From Actinomycetes bacterium (GTDB lineage Bacteria; Actinomycetota; Acidimicrobiia; Acidimicrobiales; Bog-793): a stretch of DNA of 36,270 bases. Below, piece after piece: positions 16,121 to 22,981 of this stretch (within the stretch, counting starts at the first letter, position 1; each line of letters opens with the position of its first letter). Under the pieces are notes generated by a model, which saw only the letters and a program-made list of their open reading frames with translations, searched no databases and was not told the origin of the DNA. Made by a program: the position numbers and the translations under genes. Where the stretch lies: the NCBI GenBank assembly GCA_021796455.1, contig JAKACA010000016.1, forward strand, positions 1-36,270, written 5' to 3'.

Positions 16121-16966
16121 GTGGACGCTCTGCGCGAAGGGATCGAGCAGCTCTGGGGGCGGCGGTCCGAGCTGTCGCCGGCCGATCGAGAGGCGCGAGC
16201 TCTCGTCGCTGAGGCCATCAGTCTCTTGGACTCCGGCGAATGCCGGGTTGCGGAGCCGCTGCCCGAGTGCACGGGCTCAGGGGACCGAGGGCCGGTAGTG
16301 GTGAATGAGTGGCTGAAGCAGGCGATCCTGCTTTGGTTCCTTCTCGGCGAGATCTCGACGATAGAGCTCGGCCCGTTCGAGTATGCCGACAAGGTACCGC
16401 TCAAGCGCAACTTCGCCCTGGCTGGCGTGCGAGTCGTCCCCGGGGCCTCGGCGAGATGGGGCTCGTTTCTGGGGCGTGGCGTGATCCTCATGCCCAGCTA
16501 TGTGAACATCGGCGCTCGCGTCGGCGCCGGCACCATGGTCGACACCTGGGCAACTGTCGGGTCGTGTGCCCAGATCGGTGAGAGAGTTCACCTGTCGGGC
16601 GGCGTGGGAATAGGCGGAGTCCTCGAGCCTGCCAACGCGGTCCCTGTGGTCGTGGAGGACGACGTGATGGTCGGCAGCCGGTCGATGATCACCCAGGGGG
16701 CGAGGGTAGGACGGGGATCAGTGCTGGGGGAGGGCACGATCCTGAACCCGTCCATCCCGGTCGTCGACGGTGAGACGGGCGAGGAGCTGAGCCGCGGAGT
16801 CGTGCCGCCGTGGTCCGTCGCGGTGGGCGCGATGCGACGAAGGCAGCTTCCCGGCGGCGAGTTCTTCCTTCCCTGCGTGCTCGTCCTGCGACGCCTGAGC
16901 GAGGGCGAGCGCCACGACAAGGCGCGCCTGAACGAGATCCTCCGCCACCATGGAGTCTCGGCGTGA
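16121..16966 (+). CDS. dapD: Tetrahydrodipicolinate N-succinyltransferase
   Basis: 281 aa from GTG 16121. The track TTG (16088) would overlap dapC by 20 nt, whereas VDALREGIEQLWGRRSELSP aligns naturally with the usual DapD beginning. The enzyme adds succinyl from succinyl-CoA to tetrahydrodipicolinate, committing to the succinylase DAP route. A left-handed beta-helix is indicated by hexapeptide repeats from about residue 120, including VILMPSYVNIGARVGAGTM, VDTWATVGSCAQIG and VHLSGGVGIGGVLEP. These are very close to the enterobacterial-type DapD rather than to the divergent mycobacterial type. Its stop TGA is part of the first GTGA of the tandem repeat leading to dapE. Confidence 0.95.
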   Translation: MDALREGIEQLWGRRSELSPADREARALVAEAISLLDSGECRVAEPLPECTGSGDRGPVVVNEWLKQAILLWFLLGEISTIELGPFEYADKVPLKRNFALAGVRVVPGASARWGSFLGRGVILMPSYVNIGARVGAGTMVDTWATVGSCAQIGERVHLSGGVGIGGVLEPANAVPVVVEDDVMVGSRSMITQGARVGRGSVLGEGTILNPSIPVVDGETGEELSRGVVPPWSVAVGAMRRRQLPGGEFFLPCVLVLRRLSEGERHDKARLNEILRHHGVSA

Positions 16967-17079
16967 CTGGCGCCCCGGCGTGACTGGTGCCTCGGCGTGA
17001 CTGGTGCCCCGGGTGACTGGTGCCCCGGGTGACTGGCGCTCCGGCGTGACTGGCGCCCCGGCGTGACTGGGGCCCCGGG
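16963..17079 (+). repeat. Seven-copy 16-17-bp tandem repeat forming a GTGA stop/start relay
   Basis: GTGACTGG occurs at 16963, 16980, 16997, 17013, 17029, 17046 and 17063 (intervals 17, 17, 16, 16, 17, 17); consensus GTGACTGGYGCCCCGGC. The first GTGA contains the dapD stop; the last GTG is the dapE start. Each intermediate GTG opens a frame of 6, 11 or 17 codons (commonly VTGAPA) whose stop lies in the GTGA of a later copy. Every path therefore ends by delivering ribosomes to the dapE start. No spacers, so not CRISPR. Confidence 0.9.
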
Positions 17080-18166
17080 TCTCGTGGCGCCTTCTCGTGA
17101 CTTGCTTGCCCTCACGGTTGAGCTCGTGGACATTCCGTCCGTGAGCCACAACGAGACGGCCATGGCCGATCGGCTCGAGGAGCTGCTACGCGGTGCGGCT
17201 CACCTCGAGGTGAGGCGCCTTGGTGACAACGTGCTCGCGAGGACTTCGTTCGACCTTCCGATGAGGCTCATACTGGCGGGACACCTCGACACTGTCCCGC
17301 CCAATGGGAACGAGCGTGCCACCATCGCCGGGGACGTCTGCCACGGGATCGGCTCCGCGGACATGAAGGGCGGCCTCGCCGTGATGGCCCAGGTAGCCCT
17401 CCAGGCGGTCTTGCCGGCTGTCGACATCACGTTCATCGCCTATGTGTGCGAGGAGGTGGACCAGAGCTATTCCGGCCTCGGTCAGATCGAGGCGGAGATG
17501 CCGGAGTGGCTCGGCGGAGACGCCGCGGTTCTCGGCGAGCCGACGGGATCGGTTGTGGAGGCCGGCTGCCAGGGGGTGCTTACCGCCGAAGTGGAGATGA
17601 GAGGCGAGCGCGCCCACGCCGCGCGCCCCTGGACAGGGGTCAATGCCATCCAGCGTCTTGCTCCGGTCCTGGCAGCGGTAGCCGCGTACGAGTCGAGGTG
17701 TCCCGTGATAGACGGCTGTCGGTTCCGGGAGGCGCTGCAGGCCGTCGCGGTGGCAGGGGGTGTTGCCAACAACGTGGTGCCTGACTCGGCACATGTCGTG
17801 CTGAACCACCGCTTCGCGCCCGACCGCAGCATCGACGACGCCTTTGCTGCTCTCGGCGAGCTCATCTCACCTGTCCTCGATTCGGCCCGAGGGGACAGCT
17901 TGCGGCTCGTCGACGCAGCCCTGCCCGCGGCCCCGGGCCTGGGCCATGCGCTCCTGGCGCGTCTCGTCGACTTCTCAGGGACGGCACCTCGCGCGAAGCT
18001 CGGCTGGACAGACGTGAGCTTTTTTGCCGCACGTGGCATGCCGGCCGCCAACTTCGGCCCCGGAGATCCGAACCTCGCTCACTCAGCGGGCGAGCGCGTC
18101 GACCGGGACGACCTGCTCAGGTCCTTTTCGACCTTGTTGCGCCTAGCCCTCACCGGCATCAGATGA
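17063..18166 (+). CDS. dapE: Succinyl-diaminopimelate desuccinylase (M20 family)
   Basis: 367 aa di-zinc M20 peptidase-family enzyme that removes succinate from N-succinyl-LL-DAP. Zinc-site motifs are LAGHLDTVPPNG (His and Asp), GSADMKGGLAVM (bridging Asp), CEEVDQSYSG (catalytic Glu and ligand Glu), AVLGEPTG (ligand Glu), and a final His in NLAHSAGERV. The dimerisation lid is between about 180 and 290. The start is GTG 17063, the last unit of the tandem repeat, so the first five residues VTGAP are themselves repeat-encoded. GTG 17084 (VAPSRDLL) is an alternative. It belongs to the hpf-to-dapE run and is convergent with lexA. Confidence 0.93.
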   Translation: MTGAPGLVAPSRDLLALTVELVDIPSVSHNETAMADRLEELLRGAAHLEVRRLGDNVLARTSFDLPMRLILAGHLDTVPPNGNERATIAGDVCHGIGSADMKGGLAVMAQVALQAVLPAVDITFIAYVCEEVDQSYSGLGQIEAEMPEWLGGDAAVLGEPTGSVVEAGCQGVLTAEVEMRGERAHAARPWTGVNAIQRLAPVLAAVAAYESRCPVIDGCRFREALQAVAVAGGVANNVVPDSAHVVLNHRFAPDRSIDDAFAALGELISPVLDSARGDSLRLVDAALPAAPGLGHALLARLVDFSGTAPRAKLGWTDVSFFAARGMPAANFGPGDPNLAHSAGERVDRDDLLRSFSTLLRLALTGIR

Positions 18167-18185
18167 GCGGCCGGAGCACCCGCGC

Positions 18186-18201
18186 CTGAGCTTCGGCTCG
18201 G
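18186..18201. terminator. Possible UUCG hairpin in the dapE/lexA convergent gap
   Basis: CTGAGC-TTCG-GCTCGG forms a 6-bp stem (one G-U pair) closed by a stable UUCG tetraloop, 20 nt after the dapE stop. There is no T-run, so it is a weak intrinsic terminator at best. The remaining ~90 nt to lexA show only a small TCCGGA palindrome. Confidence 0.3.
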
Positions 18202-18292
18202 CTCCATTGCTGCGGGCAGGTCGCGGCTGACCACCTCGAAGCGACCCGGTGCGCAAGCGGTCCAGGTGTCCGGACGACCGGGGGAGGTTCAG

Positions 18293-18925
18293 TCAAAGGC
18301 GGCGAAGCACGGTGACGACTTTGCCGTAGATCTCCACCTCGTCGGGATGAAACTCCATCTCGCTCAGCTGCGCGTTGGCAGGTACGAGGACGACGTTGCC
18401 CCGGCGCCGCTTGAACTTCTTCACCGTGGCTTCCTCGCCGTTGATCCCCGCGACGACGGTCTCGCCGGGCTCGACCTCGCTTTGGCGCCGCACGACGACG
18501 TAGTCACCGTCCAGGATGCCGGCTTCGATCATCGACTCCCCACGGACTCTCAGCATGAAGAGCTCTCCTTGGCCGGTGAAATCCTGCGGCAGCGGCAGCA
18601 CTTCCTCGACGGATTCCTCGGCCAGGACACCCGTGCCGGCCGCGACGCTTCCGACGAGGGGGACATGAGCAACTGGACGGACTCCGACCGCGGCACCGGA
18701 CTGCGGCTCGAAGCTGACGACGATCGTCCTCGGCCGGTCGGCGTCCTTGCGGAGGAACCCGTCGCGCTCGAGCACCTTCAGGTGGGTGTGAACCGTCGAA
18801 GGTGAGGTCAAGCCGACGGCCTCGCCGATCTCGCGGACCGAGGGAGGATAGCCCCGCTCGCGGATGGACTGGGCGATGAACTCGAGGATCCTCCGGCGCT
18901 TGCCGCTCAAGCTCGACTCGGACAC
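18293..18925 (-). CDS. lexA: SOS transcriptional repressor LexA
   Basis: 210 aa from GTG 18925, chosen because AGGAGG lies 5 nt upstream on the minus strand; the longer track ORF runs through the promoter. The N-terminal winged helix includes YPPSVREIGEAVGLTSPSTVHTHLKVL, which reads the SOS box. The self-cleavage Ala-Gly bond is in GSVAAGTG. The S24 catalytic dyad is Ser in RGESMIEAGILDGDYV and Lys in EATVKKF. RecA-stimulated cleavage relieves repression. Upstream lie a promoter (18958-18986) and three LexA boxes shared with the divergent LysM gene, implying autoregulation. Confidence 0.96.
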   Translation of the reverse strand: MSESSLSGKRRRILEFIAQSIRERGYPPSVREIGEAVGLTSPSTVHTHLKVLERDGFLRKDADRPRTIVVSFEPQSGAAVGVRPVAHVPLVGSVAAGTGVLAEESVEEVLPLPQDFTGQGELFMLRVRGESMIEAGILDGDYVVVRRQSEVEPGETVVAGINGEEATVKKFKRRRGNVVLVPANAQLSEMEFHPDEVEIYGKVVTVLRRL

Positions 18926-18957
18926 ATTTACCTCCTCTGTCGACCGTACGCACCTAA

Positions 18958-18986
18958 AGCGTACCAACTCGAGGAGCCACTGGCAA
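18958..18986 (-). promoter_or_regulatory. lexA promoter
   Basis: On the minus strand TTGCCA (18986-18981), a 17-nt spacer, then TACGCT (18963-18958). The predicted start is about 25 nt before the ribosome site. The nearest LexA box is just upstream of the -35. Confidence 0.5.
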
Positions 18987-18998
18987 ACATCAGTTCGT

Positions 18999-19012
18999 GA
19001 AACGTGCGTTCG
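18999..19012. promoter_or_regulatory. LexA (SOS) box 1, degenerate
   Basis: GAAACGTGCGTTCG against the actinobacterial consensus CGAAC-N4-GTTCG: right half perfect, left half with two mismatches. Centre 29 bp from box 2. Confidence 0.5.
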
Positions 19013-19020
19013 CTGCCGCC

Positions 19021-19050
19021 TTGACATCGAACAGTAGTTCGTGTTGGATA
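19021..19050 (+). promoter_or_regulatory. Promoter of the LysM gene
   Basis: Perfect -35 TTGACA (19021-19026), then about 18 nt to TGGATA (19045-19050). LexA box 2 occupies the spacer and box 3 lies just downstream, so LexA would block polymerase binding and escape. Confidence 0.5.
19028..19041. promoter_or_regulatory. LexA (SOS) box 2, perfect
   Basis: CGAACAGTAGTTCG matches CGAAC-N4-GTTCG exactly and sits between the -35 and -10 of the LysM-gene promoter. Confidence 0.85.
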
Positions 19051-19057
19051 TAGCTGA

Positions 19058-19071
19058 CGAACAAGCGTACG
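19058..19071. promoter_or_regulatory. LexA (SOS) box 3, one mismatch
   Basis: CGAACAAGCGTACG differs from consensus at one base. Its centre is 30 bp from box 2, so the three boxes are spaced about three helical turns apart. Confidence 0.6.
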
Positions 19072-19123
19072 CTCGAGGCCTGGCTGATGCACCGATGCAG
19101 GCGCCGGGCAGAGGGAGCCAGCA

Positions 19124-19849
19124 ATGACAGCGACAGCGACAGCGTGGAGCGCTCGACCCACCGAAGCTGGCTGGGCTCGACCGGACGGCTCGGGCGACCG
19201 TCGCGGGCGCTCGGCAGCCAATCCAGCCAAGCAAGCACCGACGGCTCGGCGCGCGAAGCGCCCGAAGTCATGGAACGTCCTTGCCGAGGAGATCGTTCCC
19301 TTCCGCGATGTCCGGGGCCGTGGTGGCGAGGCTTGGCTGGAGCGCGAGCTTCTCGTGCTGAGGTATCTGGCGGACAGCGGGTACCCGGTTCGTCACGTGG
19401 GCGCACCGATCCCGACAGGCGCACCGATCCCGATAGGCGCACCGGGGGGGGCGCGACGGGCTGCGGCGGAGCGCTCCGGTGGGGCCGCAGTTGCAGTCCG
19501 GCCACGGCGGCAGGGCAGAGGCCGTACCCGCTCCATCGGGCGGTCCTGGCCAAGGCCGCGAGGCATCCTGTCGAGACTGCTGCCTGGCAGCGCGACACTG
19601 CTCGTCATAGTCGGCATTTGGCTTGGAGCCGGCATGCTCTCCTCGATCAACTCTCCCGCGATGGCCGTCCTTCCCGGATCGGTGAAGGTGCCGGGCGGCT
19701 ACGAGTACGTCGTCCGTCCCGGAGACACGCTGTGGTCGATAGCCAGCAGGCTCGAGCCTGGTGGTGACCCGCGGGCTCTAGTGGCCGAGCTCGGGAACGA
19801 GACACATGGGACGACGCTGATGCCAGGCACCGTCTTGCACCTGCCATAG
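19124..19849 (+). CDS. SOS-regulated LysM membrane protein, ChiZ/YneA/DivS-like division inhibitor
   Basis: 241 aa from ATG 19124, with GAGGGAG 6 nt upstream. The N-terminal half is basic, Ala/Arg-rich and probably cytoplasmic and disordered, with a GAPIPT/GAPIPI repeat near residues 93-107. One membrane span follows at about 157-175 (LLVIVGIWLGAGML), then an extracytoplasmic LysM domain (YVVRPGDTLWSIASRL to GTVLHLP) that binds peptidoglycan. The order lexA / divergent LysM gene / nrdR matches the mycobacterial chiZ locus and the yneA and divS arrangement in other Gram-positives, where the product blocks septation during the SOS response. The perfect LexA box in its promoter supports this. 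The function is inferred from context and architecture. Confidence 0.85.
   Translation: MTATATAWSARPTEAGWARPDGSGDRRGRSAANPAKQAPTARRAKRPKSWNVLAEEIVPFRDVRGRGGEAWLERELLVLRYLADSGYPVRHVGAPIPTGAPIPIGAPGGARRAAAERSGGAAVAVRPRRQGRGRTRSIGRSWPRPRGILSRLLPGSATLLVIVGIWLGAGMLSSINSPAMAVLPGSVKVPGGYEYVVRPGDTLWSIASRLEPGGDPRALVAELGNETHGTTLMPGTVLHLP
19400..19444 (+). repeat. 18-bp in-frame tandem repeat in the LysM gene
   Basis: Two and a half copies of GGCGCACCGATCCCGAYA, encoding GAPIPT-GAPIPI-GAP. The two full copies differ at one base. The 18-bp period keeps the frame. Confidence 0.8.
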
Positions 19850-19873
19850 ACACCCAGCCGGCGCTGGCGGCGC

Positions 19874-19879
19874 TACGGT
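19874..19879 (+). promoter_or_regulatory. -10-like hexamer of nrdR
   Basis: TACGGT followed by 6 nt and the GTG at 19886, the same geometry as TACGAT-N6-GTG at ftsH. No ribosome site is visible, so a leaderless nrdR transcript is possible even though readthrough from the LysM gene is also likely. Confidence 0.35.
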
Positions 19880-19885
19880 CACGGT

Positions 19886-20368
19886 GTGCGGTGCCCGTGG
19901 TGCGATGCGGTGGAGGATCGTGTAGTCGATTCGCGAGAGGTGGAGCAGGGCTCGGCCATTCGCCGGCGTCGCGAGTGCCTGTCGTGCTCGCGGAGGTTCA
20001 CTACCTATGAGCGGCCAAGCCGGGCTGTGGCAGTGGTCGTCAAGCGATCGGGCCAGCGAGAGCCTTTCGAGCGCCGCAAAGTAGTCGCGGGCATACGAGC
20101 CGCGTGCAAGAACCGTCCGGTCGACGAGGAGGCCATCGAGACGCTCGCATCAGATGTCGAGGATGTCGTCCGATCACGCGGGCCAGAGATAACGAGCGAG
20201 GGAGTGGGCCTCGCGGTGCTGGAACGGCTCCGTCTCTTGGACGACGTCGCTTCGGTTCGTTTCGCGAGTGTTTACAAGGGTTTTGACGACGTCGGCGATT
20301 TTGCCCGTGAGCTCGGGCTGCTCCGTGAGGACAGGGGACGCAAGGAGACCGTACCTGAAGATGGCTGA
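19886..20368 (+). CDS. nrdR: Transcriptional repressor NrdR
   Basis: 160 aa. Repressor of ribonucleotide-reductase genes that senses ATP/dATP. The N-terminal zinc ribbon has MRCPWC and RECLSCSRRFTTYER (two CxxC pairs), followed by the ATP-cone (VKRSGQREPFERRKVVAGI and VRFASVYKGFDDV). Length and motif order are standard. It follows the LysM gene at 36 nt and overlaps the PIG-L gene by 8 nt. No NrdR box was seen in this window, so its targets are elsewhere. Confidence 0.96.
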   Translation: MRCPWCDAVEDRVVDSREVEQGSAIRRRRECLSCSRRFTTYERPSRAVAVVVKRSGQREPFERRKVVAGIRAACKNRPVDEEAIETLASDVEDVVRSRGPEITSEGVGLAVLERLRLLDDVASVRFASVYKGFDDVGDFARELGLLREDRGRKETVPEDG

Positions 20369-21068
20369 GCTGCTCACTGAGGCTCCGAGGCGAGTGCTGG
20401 CTGTCTATGCCCACCCCGATGATGCCGACATCTCGTGCGGAGCATCACTCGCGAAATGGGCCCGCGCCGGCAGCCAGGTCCACGTCGTGATCTGCGCGGC
20501 AGGGGAGAAGGGGTCAACCAACGGTCTCGCTGACCCTTTCGAAGTCAAGGCCGAACGCGCTCGCGAGGTCCAGGAGTCGGCTCGGATCTTGAACCTGACG
20601 GGTCTTCACATGCTCGAGCGTCCAGATGGCGAGTTCGAGAACGATGTCACGCTACGGCGGGAGCTGGTGCGGCTCATGCGGAGCCACCGGCCGGAGGTTG
20701 TCGTCTGCCCGGACCCGACGGCTGTGTTCTTCGGGTCACATCATTACAATCACCGCGACCATCGCGTCGTTGGATGGGCCGCCCTGGACGCCGCGGCACC
20801 CGCGGCTGCATCCGCCCTCTACTTCCCCGGAACTGGCAGCCCGCATCCGATTCCCATGGCCCTGCTCTCCGGATCGCTTGAAGCCAACGTCTGGGTCGAC
20901 GTGGAAGCAACGCTCGAAGAGAAGCTGCGAGCCGTGGCCTGTCACAGGAGCCAGCTTGTCGACGCGAACGACTGGTTCGCCTCCGCGCTGCGCGACGGTG
21001 CCGAGCAGGCCGGACGCCAGGCGAACGTCACTTACGCAGAAGGCTTCCGGAGAGTGTGGCTGGCATGA
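20361..21068 (+). CDS. PIG-L/LmbE family deacetylase
   Basis: 235 aa from ATG 20361. AAGGAG is 13 nt upstream, and the family begins RVLAVYAHPDDADISCG, so the track start inside nrdR is rejected. Zinc-dependent N-acetylglucosaminide or amide deacetylase fold: ligands in AHPDD and in HHYNHRDHRVVG, with CPDP preceding. In actinobacteria relatives include MshB and Mca of mycothiol metabolism, but nothing here fixes the substrate. The usual HPDDE is HPDDA, a change at a position next to the metal site. Its stop overlaps the dinB start (ATGA). Confidence 0.88.
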   Translation: MAELLTEAPRRVLAVYAHPDDADISCGASLAKWARAGSQVHVVICAAGEKGSTNGLADPFEVKAERAREVQESARILNLTGLHMLERPDGEFENDVTLRRELVRLMRSHRPEVVVCPDPTAVFFGSHHYNHRDHRVVGWAALDAAAPAAASALYFPGTGSPHPIPMALLSGSLEANVWVDVEATLEEKLRAVACHRSQLVDANDWFASALRDGAEQAGRQANVTYAEGFRRVWLA

Positions 21069-22396
21069 CGGTCATGGCCGGTGGCTCCTCCGAGAGGGAT
21101 GCAAGGACTGGCGTCGATGTGCTGCATGTAGACATGGACTGCTTCTATGCGGCTGTGGAGATCAGCGACGACCCATCTCTTCGCAACAAGCCGGTGATCG
21201 TTGGCGGGACCGGGCCTCGAGGCGTCGTGGCCTCGTGCTCGTACGAGGCAAGGGCGAAGGGCGTGCGCTCGGCGATGGCGATGGCGGAGGCACGGCGCCG
21301 CTGCCCCGAAGCCGTCGTGCTTGCAGGCAGCCACGGTCGTTATGGCGAAGTCAGCGCGCGGCTCAACGCCATCTTTCGCAGGTACACCCCGGTCGTGGAG
21401 TCGATCGCGCTTGACGAGGCGTACCTGGACGTGTCTGGGAGCCACCGGCTCTTCGGGTCGAGCCACGATATTGCTGTCGCGGTGCGCGAGACAATCCGCG
21501 ACGAGCTTGGTCTTCAGTGCTCGGTCGGGATCGGCAGCTCGAAGCTGATCGCCAAGCTCGCTTCCGAGGCGGCCAAACCGCGCACCACTGCGACGGGACC
21601 CCAACCAGGAAGGGGAATAGTGGTGGTCGCTCCCGATCGCGAGATCGAGTTCCTCCACCCGCTCCCGGTGTCCGAGCTCGCGGGTGTCGGTCCGCGTACC
21701 GCCGACCAGCTCAGCCGTCTCGGCATCCATACGATTGGCGAGCTTGCGCGGATCGATCAAGGTTTGCTGTGTCGCGCTGTCGGGCGAGCGGCCGGCGTGC
21801 AGTTGCACGCGCTGGCGTCCGGGCGTGACGACCGGCCAGTGGTCGCGCACAGGACGGTCAAGTCGATCGGCCACGAGGAGACCTTCCCGTCCGACGAGTA
21901 TGACGGCTGCCGTCTCCGCCAGGAGGTCCTGCGGTTGGTCGATTCCGTGGCCACCAGGATGAGGGTGGCGGAAGTCGAGGGCCGGACGGTCACCCTCAAA
22001 GTGCGTTTCGGGGATTTCGCGACGATCACCAGGTCGCACTCGCTTCCCGGTAATTTCCTGTCGAGCTCGGAGATGGCGCAGCTCTGCTGCTCTCTTCTCG
22101 ACTCAGTCGAGTTATCGGGCGGCGTCCGCCTCATCGGAGTGAGCGTGTCATCCCTGGAGCCGAGAGGCTCCGGCCGAGGTCGCCAGCTCGGGCTCCTCGA
22201 CCCCTCGGGCGAGGTCGAGGGGGGGGCACTCGATACCGCAGTGGGTGCGATCCGCGATCGCTATGGAGCCGATGCCCTGGCCACTGCCGCGCTCGTCGCA
22301 TCGCGCAGGGCGGGTCGTGCCGGCAACGGTGACGTCCCCGTCGGGGCGGTATCGCACGATCGGCGCGCCGGCGGCAGGGCTGCGCGTGGCCGGTGA
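21065..22396 (+). CDS. dinB: DNA polymerase IV (Y family)
   Basis: 443 aa from ATG 21065, which overlaps the PIG-L stop (ATGA) and has CGGAGAG upstream. Translesion polymerase. Palm acidic residues are in HVDMDCFYAAVE (with Tyr as steric gate) and SIALDEAYLDV. GIGSSKLIAKLASEAAKP and the HhH segment GVGPRTADQLSRLGI follow, then the little-finger domain. Near the C-terminus QLGLLD resembles the beta-clamp binding motif (QLxLF). No LexA box is seen upstream, so SOS control is not evident; expression probably follows the upstream genes. The C-terminal tail is Arg/Gly-rich. Confidence 0.95.
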   Translation: MTVMAGGSSERDARTGVDVLHVDMDCFYAAVEISDDPSLRNKPVIVGGTGPRGVVASCSYEARAKGVRSAMAMAEARRRCPEAVVLAGSHGRYGEVSARLNAIFRRYTPVVESIALDEAYLDVSGSHRLFGSSHDIAVAVRETIRDELGLQCSVGIGSSKLIAKLASEAAKPRTTATGPQPGRGIVVVAPDREIEFLHPLPVSELAGVGPRTADQLSRLGIHTIGELARIDQGLLCRAVGRAAGVQLHALASGRDDRPVVAHRTVKSIGHEETFPSDEYDGCRLRQEVLRLVDSVATRMRVAEVEGRTVTLKVRFGDFATITRSHSLPGNFLSSSEMAQLCCSLLDSVELSGGVRLIGVSVSSLEPRGSGRGRQLGLLDPSGEVEGGALDTAVGAIRDRYGADALATAALVASRRAGRAGNGDVPVGAVSHDRRAGGRAARGR

Positions 22397-22526
22397 GGTT
22401 TCGCGGGAGCGCCATTGTCCAAGGGTGTGCGGTGTGCAAAGATCTTCGCGTTGCTGTAGAGCTACGACGCAGCGGAGGGCTAATCTTTACTTGCAGGAAC
22501 AAGTGCCGGGAAGATTGTGTCGCCAA

Positions 22527-22556
22527 GTGAGCAGGAAGCTTCAAGGTGAGCAGGAA
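22527..22556 (+). repeat. Direct repeat GTGAGCAGGAA x2 upstream of the DUF3040 gene
   Basis: Identical 11-mers begin at 22527 and 22546 (period 19, about two helical turns) in the 207-nt gap between dinB and the DUF3040 gene. A TAATCT at 22481-22486 may be a -10. Together they could be an activator site, but the evidence is limited to the repeat itself. Confidence 0.3.
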
Positions 22557-22603
22557 TACGCAGGGTAAGTCAGAGTCCCGAGCGGTCGGAGAGGGGGTGA
22601 GAC

Positions 22604-22978
22604 GTGCCGCTTTCCGAGCATGAGCAGCGAATCCTGCAGGAGATGGAGCAGACGCTACGGGAGCACGACCGTGAGTTCGTCGCCCGCGTCGATCACAGCT
22701 CTCACCGTCTTGATGCCGCAAGGAGCGGCAGGTGGAGCATTCTCGGAGCCCTTGCCGGCTTCGTCCTATTGCTCTCGACCTTCAGGTTCAGCGTGGGGTT
22801 GAGTGCCGTCGGCTTCGTTCTCATGGTTGTGTCCACCCTGCTCTTCGCTCAACACCTCCGCCAGGCTGCAGCCGCGCAAGGCACTCCCGGGCGATCCGCT
22901 ACCCGCGGGGTGGGCAGTGACTGGTCCGGGGTGCGCCGGCGCATACGGTCGCGCTTCTCGAACCACGACGGGACCTGA
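22604..22978 (+). CDS. DUF3040 family small membrane protein
   Basis: 124 aa from GTG 22604, with a G-rich ribosome site (GGAGAGGGGGTGA). It opens PLSEHEQRILQEMEQTL, the DUF3040 signature, then two membrane segments (about 45-62 and 65-84) and a basic C-terminus. DUF3040 genes are common upstream of mraZ in actinobacteria; the function is unknown and may be division-related. Its TGA is in the same frame as the following ROK kinase gene, with only one codon (TCG) before the CTG proposed as that gene's start. Confidence 0.9.
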   Translation: MPLSEHEQRILQEMEQTLREHDREFVARVDHSSHRLDAARSGRWSILGALAGFVLLLSTFRFSVGLSAVGFVLMVVSTLLFAQHLRQAAAAQGTPGRSATRGVGSDWSGVRRRIRSRFSNHDGT

Positions 22979-22981
22979 TCG

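Noticed and set aside
16963-17079. Possible CRISPR array
   Set aside because: Units follow each other directly with no unique spacers and no cas genes nearby; it is a tandem repeat.
21032-22039. 335-aa minus-strand ORF
   Set aside because: Antisense to the catalytic part of dinB; no family features.
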